This document shows, one piece after another, positions 1 through 6,986 of a DNA stretch of 49,448 nucleotides. A model generated the notes under the pieces. That model searched no databases and was not told where the DNA came from. It was given only the letters and a program-made list of their open reading frames with translations. The position numbers were made by a program, and so were the translations under genes. This DNA is from an uncultured Lachnospiraceae bacterium (GTDB lineage: Bacteria; Bacillota; Clostridia; Lachnospirales; Lachnospiraceae). Numbering within the stretch: position 1 is the first letter of the stretch; each line of letters begins with the position of its first letter. The stretch covers positions 1 through 49,448 of the forward strand of contig CAJUGG010000090.1 in the NCBI GenBank assembly GCA_910585995.1. Reading direction: 5' to 3'.

Positions 1-183
1 CTCTGTAATAACATTTGTTCGCTGCGCTCTCAAATGTCATTACGGGCATTGTTCGGGCTGATGCTGTTTTTAGGTTCTGTTGACTTCCGCATCAGCCGCT
101 CACAATGCCCCTTCTCTGTAATAACATTTGTTCGCTGCGCTCTCAAATGTCATTACGGGCATTGTTCGGGCTGATGCTGTTTT
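1..183 (-). repeat. Tandem co-varying hairpin repeat (family 1), downstream of transketolase
   Basis: Positions 1-70 and 114-183 are identical. Read on the minus strand, which is the sense of the transketolase transcript ending at 237, one complete unit occupies about 183-87 and a second runs off the window edge. The complete unit folds into three stacked stems: 89-97 with 169-177, 102-110 with 157-165, and 118-130 with 144-156. The one non-Watson-Crick position in the inner stem is G-U on the minus strand and A-C on the plus strand, which favours a minus-strand RNA. The loop contains GCGCAGCGAAC. A related unit with different but complementary arms lies at 49314-49404. Function is unknown; a 3'-UTR, terminator or REP-like role is possible. 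Confidence 0.75.
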
Positions 184-236
184 GGGGTTGCTTGTCTGTT
201 TTGCAACAGACAGTTTATAATAACGCAACTATTATT

Positions 237-1175
237 CTATAACCACGCTTTTATCTTCTCATAAATACTCTTTGCATCCAGTCCATACTTCTCAATCAAT
301 GCCTTTGCAGGGCCGGATTCTCCGAAAGTATCGTTGACACCGATTCTCAGCATCTTTGTAGGTGCCTTCTCGGCAAGTGCCTCTGCCACAGCTCCTCCAA
401 GTCCGCCGATGATGGAGTGCTCCTCTACTGTGACGACCCTGCCTGTCTTCTTGGCAGATGCTGCTATAAGATCTGCATCCAGAGGCTTGATCGTGTGGAT
501 GTTGATCACCTCCGCTGCGATACCGTCTGCTTCCAGCATCTTTGCAGCTTCTAAGCTCTCAGATACCTCAAGGCCGGTGGCAACGATGGTCACATCCTTG
601 CCCTCTCTCATCGTGATGCCCTTGCCCAGCTCGAACTTGTAGTCTGCCGGATCGTTGATCACCGGAACCGCCAGACGGCCAAATCTCAGATAGACAGGTC
701 CCTCATGCTCGATCGCCGCTTTCACTGCCGCTCTCGCTTCCACGTCATCTGCCGGGTTGATCACCACCATGCCCGGAATCGTCCGCATCAGCGCAATATC
801 CTCGTTGCACTGATGGGAAGCTCCGTCTTCTCCTACGGAGATTCCAGCATGAGTCGCACCAATCTTTACATTCATATGCGGATAGCCGATCGAATTTCTC
901 ACCTGCTCAAACGCTCTGCCCGCTGCAAACATGGCAAATGTAGAAGCAAATGGAATCTTGCCCGCTGTGGACAGTCCTGCTGCTACACCCATCATATTGC
1001 TCTCAGCGATCCCGCAGTCGATATGTCTGTCGGGAAATTTCTTCATAAAAATCGAAGTCTTGGTAGCACCTGCCAAGTCTGCATCCAGCACAACCAGATT
1101 CGGATACTGTTCCCCAAGCTCTGCCAGAGCATTTCCATAACTCTCTCTTGTTGCAATCTTCTTTACTTCTGACAT
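237..1175 (-). CDS. Transketolase, C-terminal subunit
   Basis: This is the second half of a split transketolase. It supplies the pyrimidine-binding domain for thiamine diphosphate (about residues 5-170) and the C-terminal transketolase domain (about 185-305). With the N-terminal subunit it moves two-carbon ketol units in the non-oxidative pentose phosphate pathway in the cytoplasm. The motif DCGIAESNM at about residues 53-61 carries the conserved Glu that activates the cofactor. At 312 residues it has the usual length for this subunit. Its start overlaps the end of the upstream N-terminal gene by 13 bases, which suggests translational coupling. A 1-deoxyxylulose-5-phosphate synthase is unlikely because that enzyme is a single longer chain. 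A tandem hairpin repeat follows the stop codon. Confidence 0.93.
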   Translation of the reverse strand: MSEVKKIATRESYGNALAELGEQYPNLVVLDADLAGATKTSIFMKKFPDRHIDCGIAESNMMGVAAGLSTAGKIPFASTFAMFAAGRAFEQVRNSIGYPHMNVKIGATHAGISVGEDGASHQCNEDIALMRTIPGMVVINPADDVEARAAVKAAIEHEGPVYLRFGRLAVPVINDPADYKFELGKGITMREGKDVTIVATGLEVSESLEAAKMLEADGIAAEVINIHTIKPLDADLIAASAKKTGRVVTVEEHSIIGGLGGAVAEALAEKAPTKMLRIGVNDTFGESGPAKALIEKYGLDAKSIYEKIKAWL

Positions 1176-2002
1176 AATGCTTCACCCACTTTCTCTAAAT
1201 CTGCCATTGCCACTGCATACTGCTCATCATTTGGCGCGGTTCCATGCCAGGATGCCTGGTTCTCCATAAAAGAAACCCCTTTGCCTTTTACGGTCTTGGC
1301 AATAATCGCCACCGGCTTTCCTGTCACAGTCTTTGCTTCCGTAAATGCAGCTCTTAACTGCTCCATATCGTTGCCGTCTGCCACATTGATCACATGGAAA
1401 TTAAACGCCTCGAATTTTTTATCAATTGGATAAGGAGAGCACACATCATCGATCTTGCCGTCGATCTGCAGACCATTGTTGTCCACAATCACCGTCAGGT
1501 TGTCCAGATGTCTGTGTCCAGCTAACATGGCTGCTTCCCAGACTTGTCCTTCCTGAATCTCACCGTCCCCAAGCAGGGTATATACATGATAAGATTTCTG
1601 GTCCATCTTTCCTGCAATCGCCATACCAACTGCCGCAGAGATCCCCTGTCCTAAAGAACCAGATGACATATCGATCCCTGGAATATGCTGCATACATGGA
1701 TGTCCCTGCAGATGAGATCCCACATGACGAAGCGTTACCAGATCTTCCACCGGGAAATATCCTCTGTGTGCCATCGCACTGTAATAGCCGGGAGCTGTAT
1801 GTCCTTTGGATAACACAAAACGATCTCTGTCGGGATCTTTTGGATTCTTTGGATCAATCTTTAACTCCTCAAAATATAAATAGGTAAAAATGTCTGCAGC
1901 CGATAAAGATCCGCCTGGATGTCCTGCCTTTGCACTGTGTACAGCAGTCACAATTCCTTTACGGACTTCATTGGCCATTTTCTGTAACTCTAACGTCTGC
2001 AT
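1163..2002 (-). CDS. Transketolase, N-terminal subunit
   Basis: This is the diphosphate-binding half of the split transketolase. It has the conserved GHPGGSLS segment near the N-terminus and the thiamine diphosphate/metal motif that starts GDGE and ends in NN (GDGEIQEGQVWEA ... VDNNGLQ). The reading frame is open further upstream, but the start at 2002 (Met-Gln-Thr-Leu) is chosen because AAGGAGAGAG lies just before it, giving 279 residues as is usual for this subunit. The gene overlaps the C-terminal subunit by 13 bases, so equimolar synthesis is likely. A probable promoter lies at 2041-2068. Confidence 0.93.
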   Translation of the reverse strand: MQTLELQKMANEVRKGIVTAVHSAKAGHPGGSLSAADIFTYLYFEELKIDPKNPKDPDRDRFVLSKGHTAPGYYSAMAHRGYFPVEDLVTLRHVGSHLQGHPCMQHIPGIDMSSGSLGQGISAAVGMAIAGKMDQKSYHVYTLLGDGEIQEGQVWEAAMLAGHRHLDNLTVIVDNNGLQIDGKIDDVCSPYPIDKKFEAFNFHVINVADGNDMEQLRAAFTEAKTVTGKPVAIIAKTVKGKGVSFMENQASWHGTAPNDEQYAVAMADLEKVGEALCQK

Positions 2003-2040
2003 GTCTCTCTCCTTTTCTATACCAAATTTACACCAATCTA

Positions 2041-2068
2041 ATAGTAACACAATTAAAATAATTTTCAA
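2041..2068 (-). promoter_or_regulatory. Probable promoter of the transketolase genes
   Basis: On the minus strand, TTGAAA (2068-2063) and TACTAT (2046-2041) are separated by 16 bases, about 40 bases before the chosen start codon at 2002. Both boxes differ from consensus and the spacing is one short of 17, so this is a moderate prediction. The upstream ydcF gene ends at 2097, so read-through from it is also possible. Confidence 0.45.
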
Positions 2069-2096
2069 GCCCCTAAGATGCCCGTAAAACGATTTT

Positions 2097-2708
2097 TCAG
2101 AGGTCTTTTAAGATTTCCTCTACTGTATGGGGACAGCCCTCTTTGATCTCCGTTAAAATTTCCTCAAACTGGGTGCCGCAATGGGTGATCTCTGCCAGTA
2201 CCAGCTTGATCCCCCTGGCAGACTGATGCCAGTTATCACGGTTAATTCCTTTGGTCTCCACCGGACAGACCAGGATCTTTGCCTCTGGAAAACACACCTG
2301 ATAATACAGACTGGCGCGGCGGGCATGGTATGCCTGACAGCAGAGGATCGCTTTTTTCACCTGCAGTCCTTTTTGGTCTGTCACCTGACGGGAACGCAGG
2401 GCATTTTCATAGGTAAATGTCGCCTGGTCTTCCTTCCAGATCCGCTCTTTTGGCACCTGATGTCTTTGCAAAATGTCACTAAAATATGCCCACTCTGTCT
2501 CAAAAGCCGGATCTTTTGAAAATCCTTCCGAATATTTTGCATATTTCCCGGAAGGGAGCACGATGGGTGCATATCCTTGGTGCCACAGCTTTGCCGCCTG
2601 GATGGGCAGCGCCTCTTCTTCTGACCCTGGCACAAAGATCAGATCCGCCGGCTCCATAGGGTCTTCTAGAAAAATAAAATCCGTATATATCTCTAAGATC
2701 TTGTTCAT
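2097..2708 (-). CDS. YdcF/SanA/ElyC-type DUF218 protein
   Basis: A protein of about 203 residues in the DUF218 family. Recognisable are the early strand and loop DLIFVPGSEEEAL, a later basic/aromatic segment with ILCCQAYHARRASLYYQ, and the overall Rossmann-like alternation. Relatives include YdcF, which binds S-adenosylmethionine, and the envelope proteins SanA and ElyC; the reaction is not established for this subgroup. No signal peptide or membrane segment is visible, so it should be cytoplasmic. The start is set at 2708, because its ATG shares the ATGA overlap with the stop codon of the upstream aminotransferase. The two are therefore co-transcribed and probably translationally coupled. 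Confidence 0.75.
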   Translation of the reverse strand: MNKILEIYTDFIFLEDPMEPADLIFVPGSEEEALPIQAAKLWHQGYAPIVLPSGKYAKYSEGFSKDPAFETEWAYFSDILQRHQVPKERIWKEDQATFTYENALRSRQVTDQKGLQVKKAILCCQAYHARRASLYYQVCFPEAKILVCPVETKGINRDNWHQSARGIKLVLAEITHCGTQFEEILTEIKEGCPHTVEEILKDL

Positions 2709-3877
2709 GCCTCTAAGATTCCACACTCCTTGATCACCTTAACAGCCCTTTTTATCTCCTCTGCCGGGTATACCAGCGCCATCCGCACATATCCTTCGCC
2801 AAGACTTCCAAATGCGGTCCCAGGCACCACGATTACACCTGCTTTGTCCGCCAGATCCATCGCAAACTTTTCACTACTGGTGTAGTTTGTTGGAATCGGC
2901 GCCCACACAAACATCGTTCCCTGCCCGTCCGGCACTTCCCATCCAATCTCCCGAAGCCCGCCGCACAGTGCCCTGCAGCGTTCTTCATAGAGTCTGCACT
3001 GCTCGGTTACACTGTCCTGCGGCCCGGTCAGCGCAGCAACCGCCGCATACTGCACCGGAAGGAAGATCCCGTAGTCAATCTGGGAACGGATCTTTTTAAA
3101 AGTCTGTATCATCTTCTCATTTCCAATGGCAAACGAGATCCGCATCCCGGTCATATTATAAGATTTGGACAGAGAATAAAATTCTATCCCCACATCGAAA
3201 GCGCCCTCATAGGACAAAAAGGATTTTCCCGTCTTCCCTCCATAGAGAATATCTGCATAGGCATTGTCATGCAGCAGAACCACCTGATATTTTTTGGCAA
3301 ATGCGATGGCTTTCTCATAAAACGCATCATCCGCCACAGAGCAGACCGGATTGGCCGGATAGGAAAGAATCATAAATTTTGCCGCTTTTGCAGTCTCTTC
3401 TTCGATATCGTCAAAGTCCGGCAGGAAATTATTTTTGGCATAGAGCGGATAGCCCACGCATCTTGCTCCCATAAGCTTAGGTCCCATCCCAAATACCGGG
3501 TATCCGGGATTGGGCACCAGCACCACATCCCCCGGATCACAAAACATCAGTGCAATATGCGCCATCCCTTCCTGGGACCCATACAGACTCATAATCTGTT
3601 CTCTTTGAAGCTTCACTCCAAACCGTTTCTGGTAAAAATCCCTCACTGCATCCAGCATCTCTGCCCGGTCTGTCAACGCGTATTTATAATTCTCAGGGTC
3701 CTGACAAGCCTGTTCCATCGCCTTTCTAATATGTTCCGGCGTCTGAAAATCCGGCGTTCCCACCGAAAAGTTAAAGACCTCTCTCCCCTCTCGTATAAGT
3801 CTCTCTTTTTTCCCGTTTAAGACAGAAAATATCCCTTCTCCAATCTCCTCTGCCCTCTTTGAAAATTGAATCTCCAT
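2705..3877 (-). CDS. PLP-dependent class I/II aminotransferase
   Basis: A fold-type I aminotransferase of 390 residues. It has the substrate-arm motif VGTPDFQTP, the cofactor-contacting segments YPANPVCS and HDNAYADI, and the Schiff-base lysine in SLSKSYNMTGMR. These resemble LL-diaminopimelate aminotransferase, DapC-like and alanine/aspartate aminotransferases, and the sequence alone does not settle the amino acid used. It leads an operon with the DUF218 gene (4-base ATGA overlap). The region between its start and the divergent gene at 4017 is about 140 bases and should hold both promoters; no strong consensus boxes were seen there. Confidence 0.85.
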   Translation of the reverse strand: MEIQFSKRAEEIGEGIFSVLNGKKERLIREGREVFNFSVGTPDFQTPEHIRKAMEQACQDPENYKYALTDRAEMLDAVRDFYQKRFGVKLQREQIMSLYGSQEGMAHIALMFCDPGDVVLVPNPGYPVFGMGPKLMGARCVGYPLYAKNNFLPDFDDIEEETAKAAKFMILSYPANPVCSVADDAFYEKAIAFAKKYQVVLLHDNAYADILYGGKTGKSFLSYEGAFDVGIEFYSLSKSYNMTGMRISFAIGNEKMIQTFKKIRSQIDYGIFLPVQYAAVAALTGPQDSVTEQCRLYEERCRALCGGLREIGWEVPDGQGTMFVWAPIPTNYTSSEKFAMDLADKAGVIVVPGTAFGSLGEGYVRMALVYPAEEIKRAVKVIKECGILEA

Positions 3878-4016
3878 CTTCTTTTTTTCTCCTCTCTTGT
3901 CCTCCCCTGCACCATTGCCTCTTCAATTTCGATTACCTCTTGCAAATATTCCCACATTCTGATACAGTGATAGGGAACAAGAACATCTAATTCAAAAGAA
4001 ATGTGAGGGTTATCAA

Positions 4017-4370
4017 ATGTCCAATAATACATGTGATGAAACCAAATGTAATGGCGACTGCGCCTCTTGCGGCGGCGAAGGTGTCACCGTTACTTTGACC
4101 TTAGATGACGACACCACCGTAGAATGTGCCATTGTCGGAATCTTTGACGCCAACAACAAAGAATACATCGCCTTGCTTCCTTTGGATGAAAATGGCCAAA
4201 ACGCTGACGGGGAAGTTTATCTCTACCGTTATCTGGTCAGTTCAGGAGGCAGCCCGCAGCTGGAAAACATTGACAGCGATGAAGAATACGAAGCTGTCTC
4301 CGATGCTTTTGACGAGCTGTTAGACTCCATGGAATACGATGAACTGGTCTCCGAAGATGAGGTAGACTAG
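4017..4370 (+). CDS. DUF1292 protein with Cys-rich N-terminus
   Basis: A small acidic cytoplasmic protein of 117 residues. Residues about 22-90 match the DUF1292 (YrzB-like) pattern: VTLTLDDDTTVECAIVGIF, then YIALLPLDE, then VYLYRY. The role of this common Firmicutes family is unknown. The N-terminus carries four cysteines spaced C-x4-C-x3-C-x2-C before the domain, which could bind a metal. The C-terminus is very acidic. GAGGG lies before the ATG. It is divergent from the aminotransferase gene and convergent with coaX. Confidence 0.8.
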   Translation: MSNNTCDETKCNGDCASCGGEGVTVTLTLDDDTTVECAIVGIFDANNKEYIALLPLDENGQNADGEVYLYRYLVSSGGSPQLENIDSDEEYEAVSDAFDELLDSMEYDELVSEDEVD

Positions 4371-4398
4371 TCTCTTCCCGCCTCTGACGCCTTGCCAG

Positions 4399-5163
4399 TT
4401 ATTGATTTTTCTCATAGATGATCTTCAGGCCCTTTAATAACAGTGCATCATCCAAGATGATCTGATGCCTGCAATGGGGAATCAACGATTTGGCAAGGCC
4501 GCCGGTGGCTACGATGGTCAGTTTTTCTCCCATCTCTTCTTCCATGCGGTCCAACATCCCGTCTAAAAGGGCTGCATTTCCATAAAAGACCCCGCTCTTC
4601 ATACAATCCACCGTATTTTTCCCAATCAGTCTGGCAGGCGGCTCGATACTGATCTTAGGAAGCTGTGCCGTCTTGGCAGTCAGGGTATCCGCCGAGATCC
4701 GCGCCCCTGGGATAATCGCTCCGCCGATATAATTTTTCTTTCCATCCACGATGCAGATCGTCGTCGCCGTCCCCATATCTATAATCGCTGCCGGCACCGG
4801 ATATTCATGAACCACTGCCACCGCATTGACGATCCGGTCACTTCCCACCTGCCTTGGGTCATCCATCAGGATATTCAGCCCCGTCTTCACCCCTGGCCCG
4901 ATCACCATCACTTCCTGGTTCAGGATCTTCTCCATCGAGCGGCGCACCGTATTCGTCACCGGAGGCACCACCGAAGAGATAATCCCGCCATCCAACTGAT
5001 CGGTGGAAATATCATACAGTTCCAGAATATTTTTAAAGCTGATGGCATACTCCAATTCCGTTCTCGTTGACACCGTAGAGAGCCGTTCCACAAAACAGAT
5101 CTCTTCTTTATTAATACAACCCACCACAATATTTGTATTTCCAATATCCACTGCTAAAATCAT
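4399..5163 (-). CDS. coaX: Type III pantothenate kinase
   Basis: Phosphorylates pantothenate, the first step of coenzyme A synthesis. It belongs to the acetate and sugar kinase/Hsp70 fold (ASKHA): the N-terminal phosphate-binding motif is DIGNTNIVVG, followed by GSDRIVNAVA and DMGTATTI. Type III kinases use a monovalent cation and are not feedback-inhibited by CoA. The start at 5163 (MILAVDIGN) is chosen over an upstream Met because AGAGG lies before it and family members begin this way; the product is 254 residues. It is divergent from coaBC, which performs the next steps, so the two form a CoA locus. Confidence 0.95.
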   Translation of the reverse strand: MILAVDIGNTNIVVGCINKEEICFVERLSTVSTRTELEYAISFKNILELYDISTDQLDGGIISSVVPPVTNTVRRSMEKILNQEVMVIGPGVKTGLNILMDDPRQVGSDRIVNAVAVVHEYPVPAAIIDMGTATTICIVDGKKNYIGGAIIPGARISADTLTAKTAQLPKISIEPPARLIGKNTVDCMKSGVFYGNAALLDGMLDRMEEEMGEKLTIVATGGLAKSLIPHCRHQIILDDALLLKGLKIIYEKNQ

Positions 5164-5366
5164 ACTGCTACCTCTTTTTGTGTTTTCCTCCATTATGTCA
5201 ATATTTTTCCCGGCTTGTCAATAACAAAGTTGCGAAAGCTTTCTACGCATGATAAAATACAACCACGATAAAAATATCACCCAATGCAATCCAGAGAGGA
5301 TAGAACTCTATAAAAATGATCTAAAAGCTGTAATATGCAGATGCAGACAAGAATGGAGGACCACTC

Positions 5367-6560
5367 ATGTTAAATCATAAATATGTACTATTAGGTGTAA
5401 CTGGCAGTATTGCCGCCTACAAGAGCGCATCTTTGGCCAGTGCGCTGAAGAAACTGCACTGTGATGTGCAGGTGATTATGACGAAAAATGCCACTCATTT
5501 TATCCATCCTATTACGTTTGAGACACTGACGGGCAACAAATGCCTGACGGATACGTTTGACCGGGATTTTTCTTTTGAGGTGGAGCATATTGCGGTTGCC
5601 AAGCGGGCAGATTTGGTGCTCGTTGCGCCTGCATCTGCCAATGTCATAGGAAAACTTGCCCATGGCATCGCAGATGATATGCTGACCACCACTCTTTTGG
5701 CCTGCACTTGTCCGAAGCTGATCGCCCCGGCGATGAATACTGCCATGTATGAAAATCCAGTCGTGCAGGACAATCTAAAACTGCTGGCAAACTATGGATA
5801 TACAGTGATCGACCCGGCCTGTGGTCATCTGGCCTGCGGCGACACGGGCGCCGGAAAGATGCCAGAACCAGAAGAGCTGCTCTCTTATATCATCAAAGAG
5901 ATCGCTTGTGAAAAAGATCTCTCTGGCAAACAGATCCTGGTGACTGCCGGACCTACTCAGGAAGCCATCGATCCTGTCCGCTATATCACCAATCACTCCA
6001 CCGGCAAGATGGGCTATGCCCTCGCCAGGGCCGCCATGCTGCGGGGAGCCGATGTCACATTGGTATCAGGCCCTGTGGATCTGCCTCCTGTGCCCTTTGT
6101 AAAGCACATCCCTGTACGCTCTGCCGAAGAGATGTTTCAGGCTGTCACAGCCTTGCAGGATACGCAGGATGCCATAATCAAAGCGGCTGCCGTAGCAGAC
6201 TACACTCCTGTCACAGTCAGCAGCGAAAAAGTCAAGAAAAAAGACGGCAACTTAAGTATCCCGTTAAAACGCACCCAGGATATCCTGAAATATCTGGGCG
6301 AACATAAAAAAGAAGGCCAGTTTCTCTGCGGTTTCTCGATGGAGACCGAAAATATGTTAAAAAATTCACAGGAAAAACTCATTCGGAAAAATATAGATCT
6401 GATCGTCGCCAACAACTTAAAAGTCGCCGGCGCCGGTTTTGGCACCGATACCAATGTGGTCACACTGATCACCAAAGACTCGGTAAAAGAACTGCCCATC
6501 ATGAGCAAAGATAAGGTGGCGCATGAGATCTTGAATCACATCTTTATGAATCGATCTTAA
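5367..6560 (+). CDS. coaBC: Bifunctional phosphopantothenoylcysteine synthetase/decarboxylase
   Basis: Couples cysteine to 4'-phosphopantothenate (CoaB) and decarboxylates the product to 4'-phosphopantetheine (CoaC). The N-terminal FMN flavoprotein domain (about residues 1-180) begins VLLGVTGSIAAYK, and carries PAMNTAMYENP and the redox cysteine segment GHLACGDTGAGKMPEPEEL. The CoaB domain follows, with VTAGPTQEAIDPVRYITNHSTGKMG and the lysine-rich KRTQDIL and FSMETEN segments. The length of 397 is standard. GGAGG precedes the ATG. It converges with the Y-RNA-like array on the minus strand; the stop codon is about 10 bases from the end of RNA 3. Confidence 0.95.
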   Translation: MLNHKYVLLGVTGSIAAYKSASLASALKKLHCDVQVIMTKNATHFIHPITFETLTGNKCLTDTFDRDFSFEVEHIAVAKRADLVLVAPASANVIGKLAHGIADDMLTTTLLACTCPKLIAPAMNTAMYENPVVQDNLKLLANYGYTVIDPACGHLACGDTGAGKMPEPEELLSYIIKEIACEKDLSGKQILVTAGPTQEAIDPVRYITNHSTGKMGYALARAAMLRGADVTLVSGPVDLPPVPFVKHIPVRSAEEMFQAVTALQDTQDAIIKAAAVADYTPVTVSSEKVKKKDGNLSIPLKRTQDILKYLGEHKKEGQFLCGFSMETENMLKNSQEKLIRKNIDLIVANNLKVAGAGFGTDTNVVTLITKDSVKELPIMSKDKVAHEILNHIFMNRS

Positions 6561-6569
6561 AAAATAATA

Positions 6570-6716
6570 CCGCCCGGTAAGCAGAGAATCTTTTATCTTC
6601 ACAGCGCCTTTCCCAATTTGGCCACATCGCAGGTTTCACCTTGCGACGGCCGGATTCGAACCGGCAGATACTGTGCCCCTGATTAAGTAGAAGGATGATT
6701 CTCCATAGCCGGGCGG
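6570..6716 (-). ncRNA. Y-RNA-like tRNA mimic, copy 3 (promoter-distal)
   Basis: Read on the minus strand. The closing stem CCGCCCGG (6716-6709) pairs perfectly with CCGGGCGG (6577-6570), followed by the CTAT internal loop and a second stem, GGAGAATC (6704-6697) with GATTCTCT (6590-6583), then ATCCTTCTA. Inside is a tRNA-like module: a short anticodon-stem-like helix (6675-6671 with 6604-6600), a perfect T arm with loop TTCGAAT (6665-6649), an acceptor-like stem of 7 pairs (6648-6642 with 6631-6625) capped by a GGT-GAA-ACC hairpin, and a D arm (6622-6606). The order is T arm, acceptor, D arm, so the module is circularly permuted relative to tRNA. A run of T (TATTATTTTTT) follows the closing stem, so this copy probably ends the transcript. 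Confidence 0.8.
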
Positions 6717-6724
6717 CATCTATC

Positions 6725-6807
6725 ATTCGGGAAAGCTGGTACTCAGATATGCCATAATCGAAGTCGGATTCGAACCGAATAGAAGGATGAATACCAATAG
6801 CCCGAAT
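6725..6807 (-). ncRNA. Y-RNA-like RNA, copy 2 (short form)
   Basis: Read on the minus strand. The closing stem ATTCGGG (6807-6801) pairs perfectly with CCCGAAT (6731-6725). The CTAT loop follows, then stem 2, TGGTATTC (6796-6789) with GAGTACCA (6744-6737), including one G-U pair, then ATCCTTCTA. The inner module keeps a T arm with the canonical loop TTCGAAT (6778-6764) but lacks a recognisable acceptor stem and D arm, so this copy is about 83 nt. It has the same frame of stems and conserved loops as copies 1 and 3, with different paired bases. It may be a reduced, T-arm-only version or a decaying copy. Confidence 0.7.
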
Positions 6808-6830
6808 ATATGTAGTTTTTTTCACAAAGT

Positions 6831-6968
6831 TCCGGAGAGCGTATGGTCCATTTTGGTGCTCTACCAACTGAGCTACATCTTCAGGGGTATCCCCGAAGAT
6901 GGCCGGATTCGAACCGACGACACCCAGGATTTAAAGTCGTTTTAGAAGGATGACCATCCATAGCCGGA
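6831..6968 (-). ncRNA. Y-RNA-like tRNA mimic, copy 1 (promoter-proximal)
   Basis: Begins about 20 bases after the stop codon of the 725-residue gene, same strand. Closing stem TCCGG (6968-6964) with CCGGA (6835-6831); CTAT loop; stem 2, GGATGGTC (6959-6952) with GACCATAC (6848-6841), one mismatch; then ATCCTTCTA. The tRNA module is almost canonical: T arm of 5 pairs with loop TTCGAAT (6918-6902), a 7-pair acceptor stem CATCTTC (6901-6895) with GAAGATG (6882-6876), then TA and a D arm GCTC-AGTTGGTA-GAGC (6873-6858) with the invariant GG. The acceptor ends are joined by a GGGG-ATA-CCCC hairpin instead of being free, so the molecule cannot be an ordinary tRNA. Bacterial Y RNAs (YrlA) mimic tRNA in this closed, permuted manner. 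Confidence 0.82.
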
Positions 6969-6986
6969 TATAGGTATATCTTACAC

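Noticed and set aside
1..183. CRISPR array
   Set aside because: Only two units with a period of about 113 bases, strong internal palindromes, and no cas genes.
6544..6867. 107-residue open frame on the minus strand
   Set aside because: It crosses the structured RNA array, has no ribosome site and its sequence is explained by RNA stems and loops.
6570..6968. Ordinary tRNA genes, or a decayed tRNA cluster, suggested by GGTTCGAATCC and AGCTCAGTTGGTAGAGC
   Set aside because: No segment gives a cloverleaf in the normal 5' to 3' order; the acceptor strands are joined by a cap hairpin, and three copies share outer stems that co-vary, which random decay would not keep.
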